A DNA stretch of 37,097 nucleotides, taken from NCBI GenBank assembly GCA_016178625.1, contig JACOSX010000019.1:1-37097 (forward strand), written 5' to 3'. Numbering within the stretch: the stretch's first letter is position 1; every line of letters begins with the position of its first letter. Shown one piece after another: positions 24,566 through 33,050 of the stretch. A model generated the notes under the pieces. It was not told the DNA's origin. It saw only the letters and a program-made list of their open reading frames with translations, and did not search any database. Source of the stretch: Ignavibacteria bacterium. GTDB lineage: Bacteria > Bacteroidota > Ignavibacteria > UBA10030 > SZUA-254. A program made the position numbers and the translations under genes.

Positions 24566-26521
24566 ATGCCTAATCTGAACGACGAAATACGACCCACCTC
24601 ATCCAGCCAATTTGACCGAGAGAACGAAACGCCGATACATGGCAATGGTAACCAAGAGACGAAGGCATCTCCACCTCCATTAACTGCGGTCAAGAAATGG
24701 TTGCCGTTCACCCATATGAACCGAAAGAGCCAAACTTCTGGAGAAACGAGGGCAACGTCGGTAACTGATGGCGTATCCGGTTTTGTGGAGAGTTTGGTCC
24801 GCGAGGAGATTGTGTCGAAAGAAATGGTCGACGGCGCTGTCGCGTGGAAGAAATCCCGAAGAGAAAGCGATAAGCGTCTCCTGTTTCAGGTTCTCATCGA
24901 AGAATTCAATGTTGATCGCGAGTCGGTATACGCGGAATTTGTGCGGTATTATTCTTTTAAGACTATAGACCTATCCTCGATAGAGATGGACAGTGACCGG
25001 CTCACCTTCATTAATAAGACGCTCGAATATCTTCCGCAGAAGATTCGAGAGCTCGCAGTCTCGAATAAAGTGTTACCGTTCCAGGTCGCCGAAGGTGAAC
25101 CAGCGAAAATTCAGATCATCACACCGGACCCCACTAATACAGAGATTGCAACAATTGCACGTGCCTTTCCTTTTCCCAAGTACGAAGTCTTCTATGTTGT
25201 CCTGAATAGTTACGAGGAACTCTGCCGCGAGCTGTTGGTGGACACCCAAAGCAAGCCCACCGCCAGGGCGATGGAGTATATCGATGACGATCAGGAAGTA
25301 TTGCTTGACGAGCTCGATGAAGAAATTCGTAAGGGTCACCTCAACGAAATCATTGATACTATTTTTTCCGATGCTGTCCGGTTGAACGCAAGCGACATCC
25401 ACGTCATTCCACGCGGGGCTCGCAAGACCGAGATCCATTTCCGTCTCGACGGTCACTTAACTCTTTGGCAGACGATTGATGATTTGCGGGCGGATGCTGT
25501 TGCTGCCGTCATTAAAGACGTTGCGAAAGGGACCGATAGATTCGAGCGTAACATGGCTCAGGATGGATTTGTGCAGAGGACGGTTGATGGGAAGATCATT
25601 CGCTTTCGCGTATCGGTTATTCCCCTTATCGGTAAAGAACTGAAGGTGAAGTTGGAGTCGATCGTTCTTCGTGTGTTGCGCGATCCGGAAGCGAGCATTA
25701 CCGTGGAAAATATCGGATTCCAGCAATACGCGCTGGAGCGGTTTAGAAAGGCGATCGAGAAACCGTACGGCATTGTGATTCTGACGGGACCAACCGGTAG
25801 CGGCAAGAGCACGACCCTCCTTGCGGCGTTACGCGCAGTGATGGATCCCAGTCTTAACATCATTACCGTCGAAGACCCTGTAGAGTATTTCATTGATGGC
25901 GCCCGGCAAGTCAAACTCAATCCGAAGTTAGGGTTCGAGGAGGCTCTACGAGCAATCCTCCGCCACGATCCAGACATCGTGATGGTTGGTGAGATCCGCG
26001 ATAGACAAACGGCGGACCTTGCCATCAAACTTGCCAACACGGGACATCTGACCTTTTCAACGCTGCACACCAATGATGCACCGAGCGTGATCGCCCGTTT
26101 GTACAAAATGGGCGTCGAGCCGTTTCTTCTGGCGTACGCTATCAACATTATTGTTGCACAGAGACTCGTCCGGAAGCTCTGCGAACGCTGCAAAGCCGTC
26201 GATAACGAGATAACGCATAAATCGTTGGAGCGCCTTGGATTCCCGAAAGAGGAGATCTCCAAAACGAAATTCTATCGATCGGTTGGATGCCTGCACTGTC
26301 TGAAAGGATACAAAGGACGAACAGCTATTCATGAAGCTCTTTATTTCACAAAAGAGATTCGGGAACTCATTATGGAATCCGGCTCGACGATTAACGAAGA
26401 GGCATTGCGCCAACTTGCCGTCAAGCAGGGCATGCAAACATTGCGTCAGGCGTCCTTCGAACTTCTCCGTCAGGGCATCTCAACAATTGAAGAAGTTGCG
26501 AGCACAACCATGGAAGATTAA
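24566..26521 (+). CDS. PilB/GspE-type secretion/pilus assembly ATPase
   Basis: 651 residues from the ATG at 24566 (an in-frame TTG lies two codons upstream). A polar 60-residue extension is followed by an N-terminal MshEN/T2SSE-like domain (~70-225). The ATPase core has RLDG, Walker A GPTGSGKST (408-416), the Asp box ITVEDPVEY, Walker B region IVMVGEIRD (471-479) and the His box (TLHTNDA). A tetracysteine zinc knuckle is present (C539, C542, C575, C578), as in PilB and GspE rather than retraction ATPases. It powers assembly of type IV pilus or type II secretion pseudopilus filaments at the inner membrane. The gap to the pilin-like trio is 148 nt. No PilC/GspF, prepilin peptidase or secretin gene is in the window. 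Confidence 0.93.
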   Translation: MPNLNDEIRPTSSSQFDRENETPIHGNGNQETKASPPPLTAVKKWLPFTHMNRKSQTSGETRATSVTDGVSGFVESLVREEIVSKEMVDGAVAWKKSRRESDKRLLFQVLIEEFNVDRESVYAEFVRYYSFKTIDLSSIEMDSDRLTFINKTLEYLPQKIRELAVSNKVLPFQVAEGEPAKIQIITPDPTNTEIATIARAFPFPKYEVFYVVLNSYEELCRELLVDTQSKPTARAMEYIDDDQEVLLDELDEEIRKGHLNEIIDTIFSDAVRLNASDIHVIPRGARKTEIHFRLDGHLTLWQTIDDLRADAVAAVIKDVAKGTDRFERNMAQDGFVQRTVDGKIIRFRVSVIPLIGKELKVKLESIVLRVLRDPEASITVENIGFQQYALERFRKAIEKPYGIVILTGPTGSGKSTTLLAALRAVMDPSLNIITVEDPVEYFIDGARQVKLNPKLGFEEALRAILRHDPDIVMVGEIRDRQTADLAIKLANTGHLTFSTLHTNDAPSVIARLYKMGVEPFLLAYAINIIVAQRLVRKLCERCKAVDNEITHKSLERLGFPKEEISKTKFYRSVGCLHCLKGYKGRTAIHEALYFTKEIRELIMESGSTINEEALRQLAVKQGMQTLRQASFELLRQGISTIEEVASTTMED

Positions 26522-26632
26522 GAATCTCTCCTGGTCAATTCGCCCTCCTCATTTTCTTTGCATCTGACTTCAAGATTGTGTAAGTTTCTCCATAAGTCAG
26601 TATTAGCCCTCACAAGCTATTGGAGGACCGCC

Positions 26633-26863
26633 GTGGAAAAATTCATCTCAATTGCAACTTACACCAATGAAGTTGAGGCGGAGCTTGCACAGGCCACCCT
26701 TGCAGCGGCAGGCATTGAATCGTACCTGAAGTACGAAGACACTGGCGGTATGATGCCCGTCCTTCAACAAAGCGAAGGCATCAAGCTTCTCGTGGATGAG
26801 GAAGATGTCATAGAAGCGAAAGCTGTGCTGACCGATCAGGCGAAGATAGAGCCAGACCTCTAA
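26633..26863 (+). CDS. Small DUF2007-type protein
   Basis: 76 residues from the GTG at 26633, chosen because GGAGG lies 6 nt upstream. The frame runs further back to 26558, but nothing there looks coding. The sequence fits DUF2007: opening (V)EKFISIATYTNEVEAELAQATLAAAGIESYL, a central QQSEGIKLLVDEEDVIEAKAVL, acidic tail. The domain is a ferredoxin-like fold of unclear role, sometimes called a putative signal-transducing protein. It is a probable separate cytosolic protein; it may share a transcript with the ATPase. Confidence 0.8.
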   Translation: MEKFISIATYTNEVEAELAQATLAAAGIESYLKYEDTGGMMPVLQQSEGIKLLVDEEDVIEAKAVLTDQAKIEPDL

Positions 26864-26892
26864 TTTTTTCTTGTCTACGACACCTTGTAGAC

Positions 26893-26921
26893 TTGACTCT
26901 CTCAATATCTTTCCATAAGTT
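26893..26921 (+). promoter_or_regulatory. Possible promoter for the amino acid permease
   Basis: TTGACT (26893-26898), 17-nt spacer, TAAGTT (26916-26921). The -35 matches 5 of 6 and the -10 only 3 of 6; the permease ATG is 31 nt downstream. Confidence 0.3.
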
Positions 26922-26952
26922 TGCTAATCATTTTTTCTGACTACGAGGATCT

Positions 26953-28446
26953 ATGTTCCGCCAACTGTTCAGAACGAAAAGCCTCGATGCGATTTTGCAT
27001 GAGGGGGAAGTTCCGCAGCATCAGTTAAAGCGAGTGCTCGGCGCCTTTGATGTTGTGATGCTGGGGATCGGCGCGATCATCGGTGCGGGAATCTTTGCCA
27101 CCATAGGAACCGCCGCCGCCGGTGACATTGCCCGACCGGGCGCCGGACCTTCGCTGATCCTTTCTTTCATCCTCACGGGCTGCGCGTGCGGATTTGCTGC
27201 GCTCTGCTATGCCGAGTTCGCTGCGATGGTACCGATCTCCGGAAGCGCTTATACATACTCGTATGCCACGTTAGGTGAACTCGTCGCGTGGATCATCGGT
27301 TGGGATTTGATCATTGAGTACGCGGTCGGCAATGTAGCAGTTGCCATCAGCTGGGGAAATTATTTCAAGACGCTTGTCGCTGGATTTGGGATTGTCGTTC
27401 CTGACTGGCTATCGACAGATTACAGGACGGCAGCGCACATACCAGGACTCTTTGAGAGCGCGCCACACATCTTCGGCATCCCGATCGTCTTCAATGTTCT
27501 CGCCTTCGGCATCGTCACCCTGATCACCATCGTCCTCGTCATCGGCATCAGAGAAAGCGCCTCGATGAACACCGGCATGGTGCTGCTAAAGTTACTTGTG
27601 CTTGGATTTTTTGTATGGGTTGGATGGAAGTATATGAAGACAGAGAACTGGCATCCCTTTGCACCGAATGGTTGGGCGGGCGTCCAAGCGGGCGCGGCAA
27701 TTGTGTTCTTTGCATACATCGGGTTCGATGCGGTCTCTACTGTGGCTGAAGAGGTGCGCAACCCGAAGCGAGATCTGCCGATTGGCATCATCGGTTCGCT
27801 GATTGTCTGCACGCTCATTTATGTTGTTGTGGCAGCGGTGTTTACCGGTATCATCCCTTATCCGGATCTCGTCAAGAAGCTTGCCACTGAGCAGGCTGAG
27901 CCGCTAACGATGGCCTTGCAATATGCAGACATCGGCAAGTGGAGCGGTTTGTTTGTCGGGATTGTTGCGTTCGGGTCCGTCGTTGCGCACACCGCAGTCT
28001 TGCTTGTCTTCCAGCTCGGTCAGCCGAGAATTTTCTTCTCGATGGCACGTGACGGTCTGCTTCCACAGAGTTTTGCAAAAGTGCATCCCAAGTTCCGCAC
28101 GCCGCACGTTACCACAATTCTCACAGGCGTTGCCGTTGGTGTCTGCTCGATGTTCACGAGTATCGACGAGATGGTCGATTTGACAAACATCGGGACACTC
28201 TTCGCGTTCGTCCTCGTTTGTATCGGGATCCTTATCTTGAGAAAACGCGACCCGGATCGTCCGAGGGGATTCAAAACACCGTGGGTGCCGGTGATTCCTG
28301 TCCTCGGGATTCTTTCTTGCCTGTACTTGATGACCGGCTTGCCGTGGGTGACATGGGTGCGCTTTGGCCTGTGGCTCGCCGTTGGCTTGACGATTTATTT
28401 TTTGTATGGATATAGGAAGAGCTGGCTGCACAAAGAGACTGTCTGA
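26953..28446 (+). CDS. APC superfamily amino acid permease (CAT/YfnA-like)
   Basis: 497 residues with about 12-14 membrane helices. The first helix motif GIGAIIGAGIFATIG is the unwound Gly-rich substrate-binding helix of the APC fold, and GFDAVSTVAEEVRNPKRDLPIGI is the TM6-loop signature. The final helices end in a basic tail. Family members carry amino acids, often cationic or branched chain, with H+ as co-substrate; the exact substrate is not clear. GAGG lies 8 nt before the ATG. A strong terminator follows the stop. Distribution of the ABC transporter, the symporter and this permease in one window suggests amino acid use as carbon source. Confidence 0.9.
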   Translation: MFRQLFRTKSLDAILHEGEVPQHQLKRVLGAFDVVMLGIGAIIGAGIFATIGTAAAGDIARPGAGPSLILSFILTGCACGFAALCYAEFAAMVPISGSAYTYSYATLGELVAWIIGWDLIIEYAVGNVAVAISWGNYFKTLVAGFGIVVPDWLSTDYRTAAHIPGLFESAPHIFGIPIVFNVLAFGIVTLITIVLVIGIRESASMNTGMVLLKLLVLGFFVWVGWKYMKTENWHPFAPNGWAGVQAGAAIVFFAYIGFDAVSTVAEEVRNPKRDLPIGIIGSLIVCTLIYVVVAAVFTGIIPYPDLVKKLATEQAEPLTMALQYADIGKWSGLFVGIVAFGSVVAHTAVLLVFQLGQPRIFFSMARDGLLPQSFAKVHPKFRTPHVTTILTGVAVGVCSMFTSIDEMVDLTNIGTLFAFVLVCIGILILRKRDPDRPRGFKTPWVPVIPVLGILSCLYLMTGLPWVTWVRFGLWLAVGLTIYFLYGYRKSWLHKETV

Positions 28447-28488
28447 GCGCGGGCGGTGGTAATTTTCTTCAACGAGTTTGAAAAAATG

Positions 28489-28520
28489 AAAAGGGCGATG
28501 AGACAATCGCCCTTTTTTCA
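28489..28520. terminator. Strong hairpin terminator after the permease
   Basis: AAAAGGGCGAT (28489-28499) pairs perfectly with ATCGCCCTTTT (28506-28516) over a 6-nt loop, and a T run follows. On the minus strand the A run before it (28481-28486) gives a matching T run, so it can also end the convergent gene. Confidence 0.85.
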
Positions 28521-28543
28521 TCGGTATCCAATACCCTGTCTTT

Positions 28544-28891
28544 CTACTGGCTCACCTTCTTCGCCGCTATGCTGTAGAAGGTCACCAGCCCGATTCCCAC
28601 GAACAGGCACACCATCCCAACGATGACCCCGTCGTTGGCGAAGTAGTTGTCGCGCAGGTAAACGCCGAGCAGCACAGCCAATCCGCCAAGAACAAAAAGA
28701 ATTCCCCATTTCAACGACGAGAGTGGGTCACGATTGATTTGTCGAACGTACAACGCTTTGATATCTTCACTGGACATTCCTTTTTCGACCATCGCCATCC
28801 TTTCCTTATGTCGGGCAGTAATGTGGGCTATGATAACGCCTCCAAGAAAAATAAAAAAGGCAAGGGGTACTAACACCTCTTCTCCACTCAT
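28544..28891 (-). CDS. Small membrane protein, DUF6249-like
   Basis: 115 residues. Helix one at ~7-24, then a cytoplasmic basic segment (HITARHKERMAMVEKGMSSEDIKALY), then two helices at ~62-80 and ~90-108. The K-E-R-M-A-M-V-E-K-G stretch is typical of small membrane proteins that sit next to ECF sigma factor systems in FCB genomes; I hold the DUF number with moderate certainty. Function is unknown. AAAGGA lies upstream of the ATG. It is divergent from the sigma factor gene, 165 nt away. Confidence 0.75.
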   Translation of the reverse strand: MSGEEVLVPLAFFIFLGGVIIAHITARHKERMAMVEKGMSSEDIKALYVRQINRDPLSSLKWGILFVLGGLAVLLGVYLRDNYFANDGVIVGMVCLFVGIGLVTFYSIAAKKVSQ

Positions 28892-29011
28892 TGGTTGTTC
28901 CTTTCCTGCTTAGAATGATTATTTTGCTGTCTGTACCTTTTGACTCCAGTTTTCAAGGGAGGGTTTCACTTTCAAAAGGAAATTTTGTACCATAGGGGCG
29001 AAACCAGAAAT

Positions 29012-29040
29012 GAAACCCAGTGGGAAAGATTCGAGTCTAA
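29012..29040 (+). promoter_or_regulatory. Possible ECF-type promoter of the sigma/anti-sigma operon
   Basis: GAAACC (29012-29017), 17-nt spacer, GTCTAA (29035-29040), close to the -35 (G/T GAAC-like) and -10 (GTC) pattern of ECF promoters. The sigma factor ATG is only 17 nt past the -10, giving a leader of about 10 nt. Self-activation is inferred. Confidence 0.4.
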
Positions 29041-29056
29041 ACGGACAGAAACGACA

Positions 29057-29635
29057 ATGCCCCTATCCGACAGCGAGATCATCAATAGAATCCGCAGCGG
29101 TGCAAAGCGCGATTTTGCCCTGCTTGTTAATCGCTATAAGGATAAAGGGATGACACTGGCAATGCGCATGCTACGAAGTCGTGAGGACGCAGAGGAGGCA
29201 ACACAGGATGCGTTTATTCGGGCATATAACGCATTAGACAAGTTCGAAGGCGCCGCTCGATTTGGAACATGGTTCTACAGGATACTGTATAATGTGTGCC
29301 TCACGAAGCTCGGACAGCGAAAGGAAGCGTTTCAGTCGATCAATTACGATGACGGAAAAGAGAATGATGCCGTGGAAACAGCGTCGATGTCCAGTCTTGA
29401 GGACGAGCTTGCAATGAAAGACATGGTGACATTTGTCCGGAGTATTATCTCAGGGCTCCCCGAAAAATACGCAACGATCCTCTCGTTGTTCTACCAACAA
29501 GAATTATCGCATGAAGAAATTTGCAAAGTGACGGATCTTCCTCTTGGAACAGTGAAGGTTCACTTGTTCCGCGCTCGAACACTTTTGCAAGAACGGCTCC
29601 GAAATGAACTTCGCATGGAGAACTCAATCGTATGA
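29057..29635 (+). CDS. ECF-family RNA polymerase sigma factor
   Basis: 192 residues from the ATG at 29057; the in-frame stretch from 28940 is not sigma-like. Region 2 is seen in FALLVNRYKDKGMTLAMRML, DAEEATQDAFIRAY and FGTWFYRILYNVC. Region 4 is seen as LPEKYATILSLFYQQE, LSHEEICKVTDLPLGTVKVHLFRARTLL, a helix-turn-helix for the -35 element. Region 3 is absent, as in the ECF group. The stop overlaps the start of the anti-sigma gene (ATGA), so they are co-translated. Target genes are unknown. Confidence 0.93.
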   Translation: MPLSDSEIINRIRSGAKRDFALLVNRYKDKGMTLAMRMLRSREDAEEATQDAFIRAYNALDKFEGAARFGTWFYRILYNVCLTKLGQRKEAFQSINYDDGKENDAVETASMSSLEDELAMKDMVTFVRSIISGLPEKYATILSLFYQQELSHEEICKVTDLPLGTVKVHLFRARTLLQERLRNELRMENSIV

Positions 29636-30180
29636 ATCATTTGACCTCGAATCAGCTCCAAGATTATGCCGATGGGGTGGCAACAGATCGGAACGATCTG
29701 GAGATCCATCTTCGCACATGTCCTGTGTGCACGGCAAGGCTCGATGCGCTGCGAAAACTTGAGACGGCACTCCGCTCTGTCCCTCTCGACCGAGTCTCGA
29801 CGGACTTCACTGAAACAATGATGAAGCGTCTGGGCATCAAAGAATCTCCCTCCTTCGCTTGGACGATCTTCAGGAATATGGCGCCGCTGTTTGCTCTCAC
29901 CATCGTGATCGGCATCGCGCTCATGGCACTGAAATTCTCCGGTGTGTTTCAAGGATCAAATATCGGTCAGTCGATTGAAGCTACTCGGTCTGTGTACACG
30001 TCGGCGGGAAGTAGCATTGCTACGGGAGTAACCACATTCAATGAGTGGGTTGGAAGGTACTTCTCATTCGCCTTTGCTAAAAGTAGTTTTGGATTAACTA
30101 TGTTCCTGCTCGCCTTCTTTGGCGTGATCGCGCTATTGGACAAATTCATTTTTATGCCGATGAGCCGGAGGAGAGTGTAA
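29632..30180 (+). CDS. Membrane-anchored zinc-binding anti-sigma factor
   Basis: 182 residues. The N-terminus has the ZAS zinc motif (H27 in LEIHLRTCPVC, followed by the C-x-x-C pair), which in this family binds the partner ECF sigma factor. One membrane helix lies at ~82-105 (LFALTIVIGIALMAL) and another near the C-terminus (~148-170, LTMFLLAFFGVIALL). The region between is probably periplasmic. It is coupled to the sigma factor by a 4-nt overlap, and ends 5 nt from the convergent UppP gene. The trigger for release is not visible. Confidence 0.85.
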   Translation: MNHLTSNQLQDYADGVATDRNDLEIHLRTCPVCTARLDALRKLETALRSVPLDRVSTDFTETMMKRLGIKESPSFAWTIFRNMAPLFALTIVIGIALMALKFSGVFQGSNIGQSIEATRSVYTSAGSSIATGVTTFNEWVGRYFSFAFAKSSFGLTMFLLAFFGVIALLDKFIFMPMSRRRV

Positions 30181-30185
30181 GGAGA

Positions 30186-31019
30186 TCAGATGCTGTTCAT
30201 GCTTAGAAGTATCCAGAGAAGTGCCCCCAGCGACAATCGGTAAACGATAAACACGCCGGTGGAGTGTGTCCTCAGGTATTTGAGGAGGAAAGCGATCGTC
30301 GCATATCCGACAACGCCTGAGACGATTGTCGAGATGACGAGTGGAGCAATTCCGATATCACCGATTTGATGACGTATTCTATACAGTTCAAACAGTCCAC
30401 TCGCAACGACGGCAGGAATACTTAGCAGAAATGAAAACCGGGCTGCTGTTTCTCTGGTCAAGCCGAGGAAAAGTCCAGCAGTGATCGTTGTCCCGGACCG
30501 GGATGAACCAGGGATCAATGCACATGCTTGCGCGATACCTACAATCAACGCATCTCTCCATGTCGTTTGTTCCTGGCTCCGGTTTCGTTTACCTGCCTTT
30601 TCTGCCCACCAGAGAACCAGCGCGAGCACGATCAGACTTGTGGCGATCGTACTAATCTCTTTCGTGAATGTGCCCTCAATAATTTTCTTGAACGCCAGTC
30701 CAATCACAACAACGGGTAGGGTGCCTATAATGATCTTGCCCGCCAATCGTGACTCGTTACTCCACGTTGTGGACGATCCTCTCGATCGGAGATCTGCGAA
30801 AATATGCTTGGTCATCGAGAGGAGATCATTAAGAAAATAAATAATAACCGCAGCCACTGTACCGAGTTGTATGATGGCAATAAATGCAGTCCACTCTTGC
30901 GGATCGGAGACGAGTCCCAACATTTTTCCTGCAAGCGTTAAGTGTGCCGTGCTGCTGATCGGGAGGAATTCTGTAAGACCTTGAATCGTTCCCAGAAGAA
31001 TGGCATACCAGAGGTTCAT
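30186..31019 (-). CDS. uppP: Undecaprenyl-diphosphatase
   Basis: 277 residues, usual length. It removes a phosphate from undecaprenyl diphosphate so that the lipid carrier for peptidoglycan and surface polymers can be reused; overproduction gives bacitracin resistance in other species. Motif one GLTEFLPISSTAHL is at ~14-27 (the catalytic Glu is in TEFLPISS) and motif two PGSSRSGTTI at ~170-179. About eight membrane helices. It is 12 nt downstream of the symporter gene on the same strand, so it is probably at the end of the liv-symporter transcript. Confidence 0.95.
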   Translation of the reverse strand: MNLWYAILLGTIQGLTEFLPISSTAHLTLAGKMLGLVSDPQEWTAFIAIIQLGTVAAVIIYFLNDLLSMTKHIFADLRSRGSSTTWSNESRLAGKIIIGTLPVVVIGLAFKKIIEGTFTKEISTIATSLIVLALVLWWAEKAGKRNRSQEQTTWRDALIVGIAQACALIPGSSRSGTTITAGLFLGLTRETAARFSFLLSIPAVVASGLFELYRIRHQIGDIGIAPLVISTIVSGVVGYATIAFLLKYLRTHSTGVFIVYRLSLGALLWILLSMNSI

Positions 31020-31031
31020 AAAAGCAAAGGT

Positions 31032-32270
31032 TCAGTTATTTGCGGGGATTGTTTCGATCGCGGCGCGATTTGGCTGGAACTCGCCTTCCCATTTTGCGAT
31101 CACCGCGCTTGCAAGACAATTTCCCACAACGTTCACGGTCGTTCTGCCCATATCGAGGATTTCATCTACTCCCAAAATGACTGCGACGCCTTCCAACGGA
31201 AGACCGAATGAACTCAACGTTCCCGCGAGGATCACGAGTGATGACCGGGGTACGCCGGCGACGCCTTTGCTTGTCAACATCAGGGTCAACATCATCAGCA
31301 CCTGCTGCATGATTGTTAACTCAACCCCCGCCGCCTGCGCGACGAAGATCGCTGCAAGCGAAAGATACAATGTAGAACCATCGAGATTAAAACTGTATCC
31401 TGTGGGAATGACGAAAGCGACAATCCGCCTTGGAACCCCAAGCCGCTCCATCACCTCCATCGCTTTAGGTAACGCTGCCTCAGAGCTTGTTGTCGAGAAT
31501 GCGATGAGCGCAGGTTCTTCCACAGCGGCTATAAATTTCTTGACTGGAATTCTAGCGACCAGAGCCACACTACCCAGGACGAAGACGATAAAGATGATCA
31601 ATGCAATGTACATCGTGAGGATTAAAAGCCCCAGATTGATCAGCACCGATAGGCCTTTACTGCCGACAGTGACCGCGATCGCCGCTCCCACACCGATCGG
31701 CGCGTAGCGCATGACGATGCCGGTGAACTTGAACATCGTCTCGGCGAGTGAGTCACAGAAGGAAAGCATGACCTGCCTTTTTTCCGTTGGGATCATCGCC
31801 AGCGCAAAGCTAAAGATGAGAGTGAAGACGACAATTTGCAAGACCTCGCCTTCAGCAGCGGCTTGAATAAAACTCTGCGGCACGATGTGTGTGATGACTT
31901 CAGCTATTGTCTGTTTTTTCGCTACGATGTCAGTCACGTGATCGGGCGGAGGGAGATGTACACCCACACCCGGTTTGATAAGGTTCACTGCAACGAGTCC
32001 GATCAGGAGGGCGAGCGTTGTGACGATTTCAAAATAAATAATTGACTTGAAGCCCATTCTCCCGACTTGCTTCAAGTTTCCATGCCCGGCAATACCGACA
32101 ACGAGTGTTGCAAAGATGAGCGGTGCGATGATCGATTTGATGAGTCGGAGGAAGATCGTGCTCAGAGGTCGAAGAGTGATCGCCACATCCGGCGTGAGCC
32201 ATCCGACCGTTAATCCGATTCCCATGCCGATGAAAATCCACTGGGTGAGTGAGGGGCGGGGGAGTCTCAT
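31032..32270 (-). CDS. DAACS-family dicarboxylate/amino acid:cation symporter
   Basis: 412 residues, the size of DctA/GltP proteins. Marks of the family: the Ser-rich re-entrant loop HP1 (FSTTSSEAALPKAME), TM7 GYSFNLDGSTLY, HP2 (TSKGVAGVPRSSLVILAGTL) and TM8 DMGRTTVNVVGN with the substrate-binding Asp and Asn. It imports C4-dicarboxylates or acidic amino acids with Na+ or H+; the substrate cannot be decided from sequence. It is 34 nt downstream of livF and 12 nt upstream of uppP, so it probably lies in the same operon. Fumarate is an end product of the tyrosine cluster, so dicarboxylate transport would make metabolic sense. Confidence 0.92.
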   Translation of the reverse strand: MRLPRPSLTQWIFIGMGIGLTVGWLTPDVAITLRPLSTIFLRLIKSIIAPLIFATLVVGIAGHGNLKQVGRMGFKSIIYFEIVTTLALLIGLVAVNLIKPGVGVHLPPPDHVTDIVAKKQTIAEVITHIVPQSFIQAAAEGEVLQIVVFTLIFSFALAMIPTEKRQVMLSFCDSLAETMFKFTGIVMRYAPIGVGAAIAVTVGSKGLSVLINLGLLILTMYIALIIFIVFVLGSVALVARIPVKKFIAAVEEPALIAFSTTSSEAALPKAMEVMERLGVPRRIVAFVIPTGYSFNLDGSTLYLSLAAIFVAQAAGVELTIMQQVLMMLTLMLTSKGVAGVPRSSLVILAGTLSSFGLPLEGVAVILGVDEILDMGRTTVNVVGNCLASAVIAKWEGEFQPNRAAIETIPANN

Positions 32271-32304
32271 AAGATGGAAGGCATCATGGTTTCGACAGAA
32301 TACG

Positions 32305-33015
32305 TTAAGTCTCGCCGAGATATGCTTTTCGGACGTCCTCGTTCTTGGCGATCTCGGAGGCTTTTCCTTCGATCACCATCTGACCTGTTTCAATCACGTA
32401 GGCGTAATGTGCAATCTGAAGCGCGAGGTGGGCGTTCTGTTCGACGAGGAGTATTGTCATCCCAAGCTCACGGTTGATCTCGACGATCTTATCGAAGATC
32501 GTTTTGACGAGGATTGGTGCGATACCGAGTGATGGCTCATCGAGCATGAGGAGCCCCGGTCGAGCCATGAGCGCGCGACTGATGGCGAGCATCTGCTGCT
32601 CGCCGCCGGAGAGTGTCCCGCCCGGCTGCTTCATCCGTTCTTTCAATCGGGGAAAGATCGAGAAGGCAAAGTCGAGGTCTCTCTGGATTTCCGCTCTGTC
32701 CTTGCGGAGGTACGCTCCCATCCTGAGGTTTTCCTTCACCGTTAGGTTCGAGAAGATCATCCTGCCCTCGGGCGCTTGAGCAATTCCCATCGCAACAATT
32801 TCATGGCACGGTTTATTGGTGATGTCGCGATCTCCGAAGTGAATTGTACCCCCTGCCGCTTTGATGAGACCGGAGATTGTACGGAGGGTCGTTGTCTTGC
32901 CTGCACCGTTTGTGCCAAGAAGTGTAGCGATTGTTCCACGCTCGATGGTGAGTGAGATGCCTTTCACTGCAGCAATGGCACCGTACCGCACTTGAAGATT
33001 TTGAACGCGCAGCAA
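32305..33015 (-). CDS. livF: Branched-chain amino acid ABC transporter ATPase LivF
   Basis: 236 residues. Walker A GTNGAGKTT, Q-loop, signature LSGGEQQ, Walker B LLMLDEPS and the H-switch near VEQNAH are present. It energises import with LivG as partner. The frame has no ATG; the TTG at 33015 gives MLRVQNLQVRYGAI, the usual LivF beginning, and an in-frame TAG lies just upstream. The start has only a weak GAGAA site. It is 35 nt downstream of livG. Confidence 0.93.
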   Translation of the reverse strand: MLRVQNLQVRYGAIAAVKGISLTIERGTIATLLGTNGAGKTTTLRTISGLIKAAGGTIHFGDRDITNKPCHEIVAMGIAQAPEGRMIFSNLTVKENLRMGAYLRKDRAEIQRDLDFAFSIFPRLKERMKQPGGTLSGGEQQMLAISRALMARPGLLMLDEPSLGIAPILVKTIFDKIVEINRELGMTILLVEQNAHLALQIAHYAYVIETGQMVIEGKASEIAKNEDVRKAYLGET

Positions 33016-33050
33016 GTTCTATTCTCGATGGTAATGGTTGACAAATTGAG

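Noticed and set aside
25558-26262. Long minus-strand open frame (234 codons) inside the PilB/GspE gene
   Set aside because: It is antisense to a well-supported ATPase and the translation has no family resemblance.
26873-26892. Hairpin GTCTAC/GTAGAC after the DUF2007 gene as a terminator
   Set aside because: The stem is only 6 bp and AT-rich and the T run is upstream rather than downstream.
31000-31707. Plus-strand open frame (235 codons) opposite the symporter
   Set aside because: It lies antisense to the conserved HP1/TM7/HP2 regions and its translation is of low complexity with no recognisable motif.
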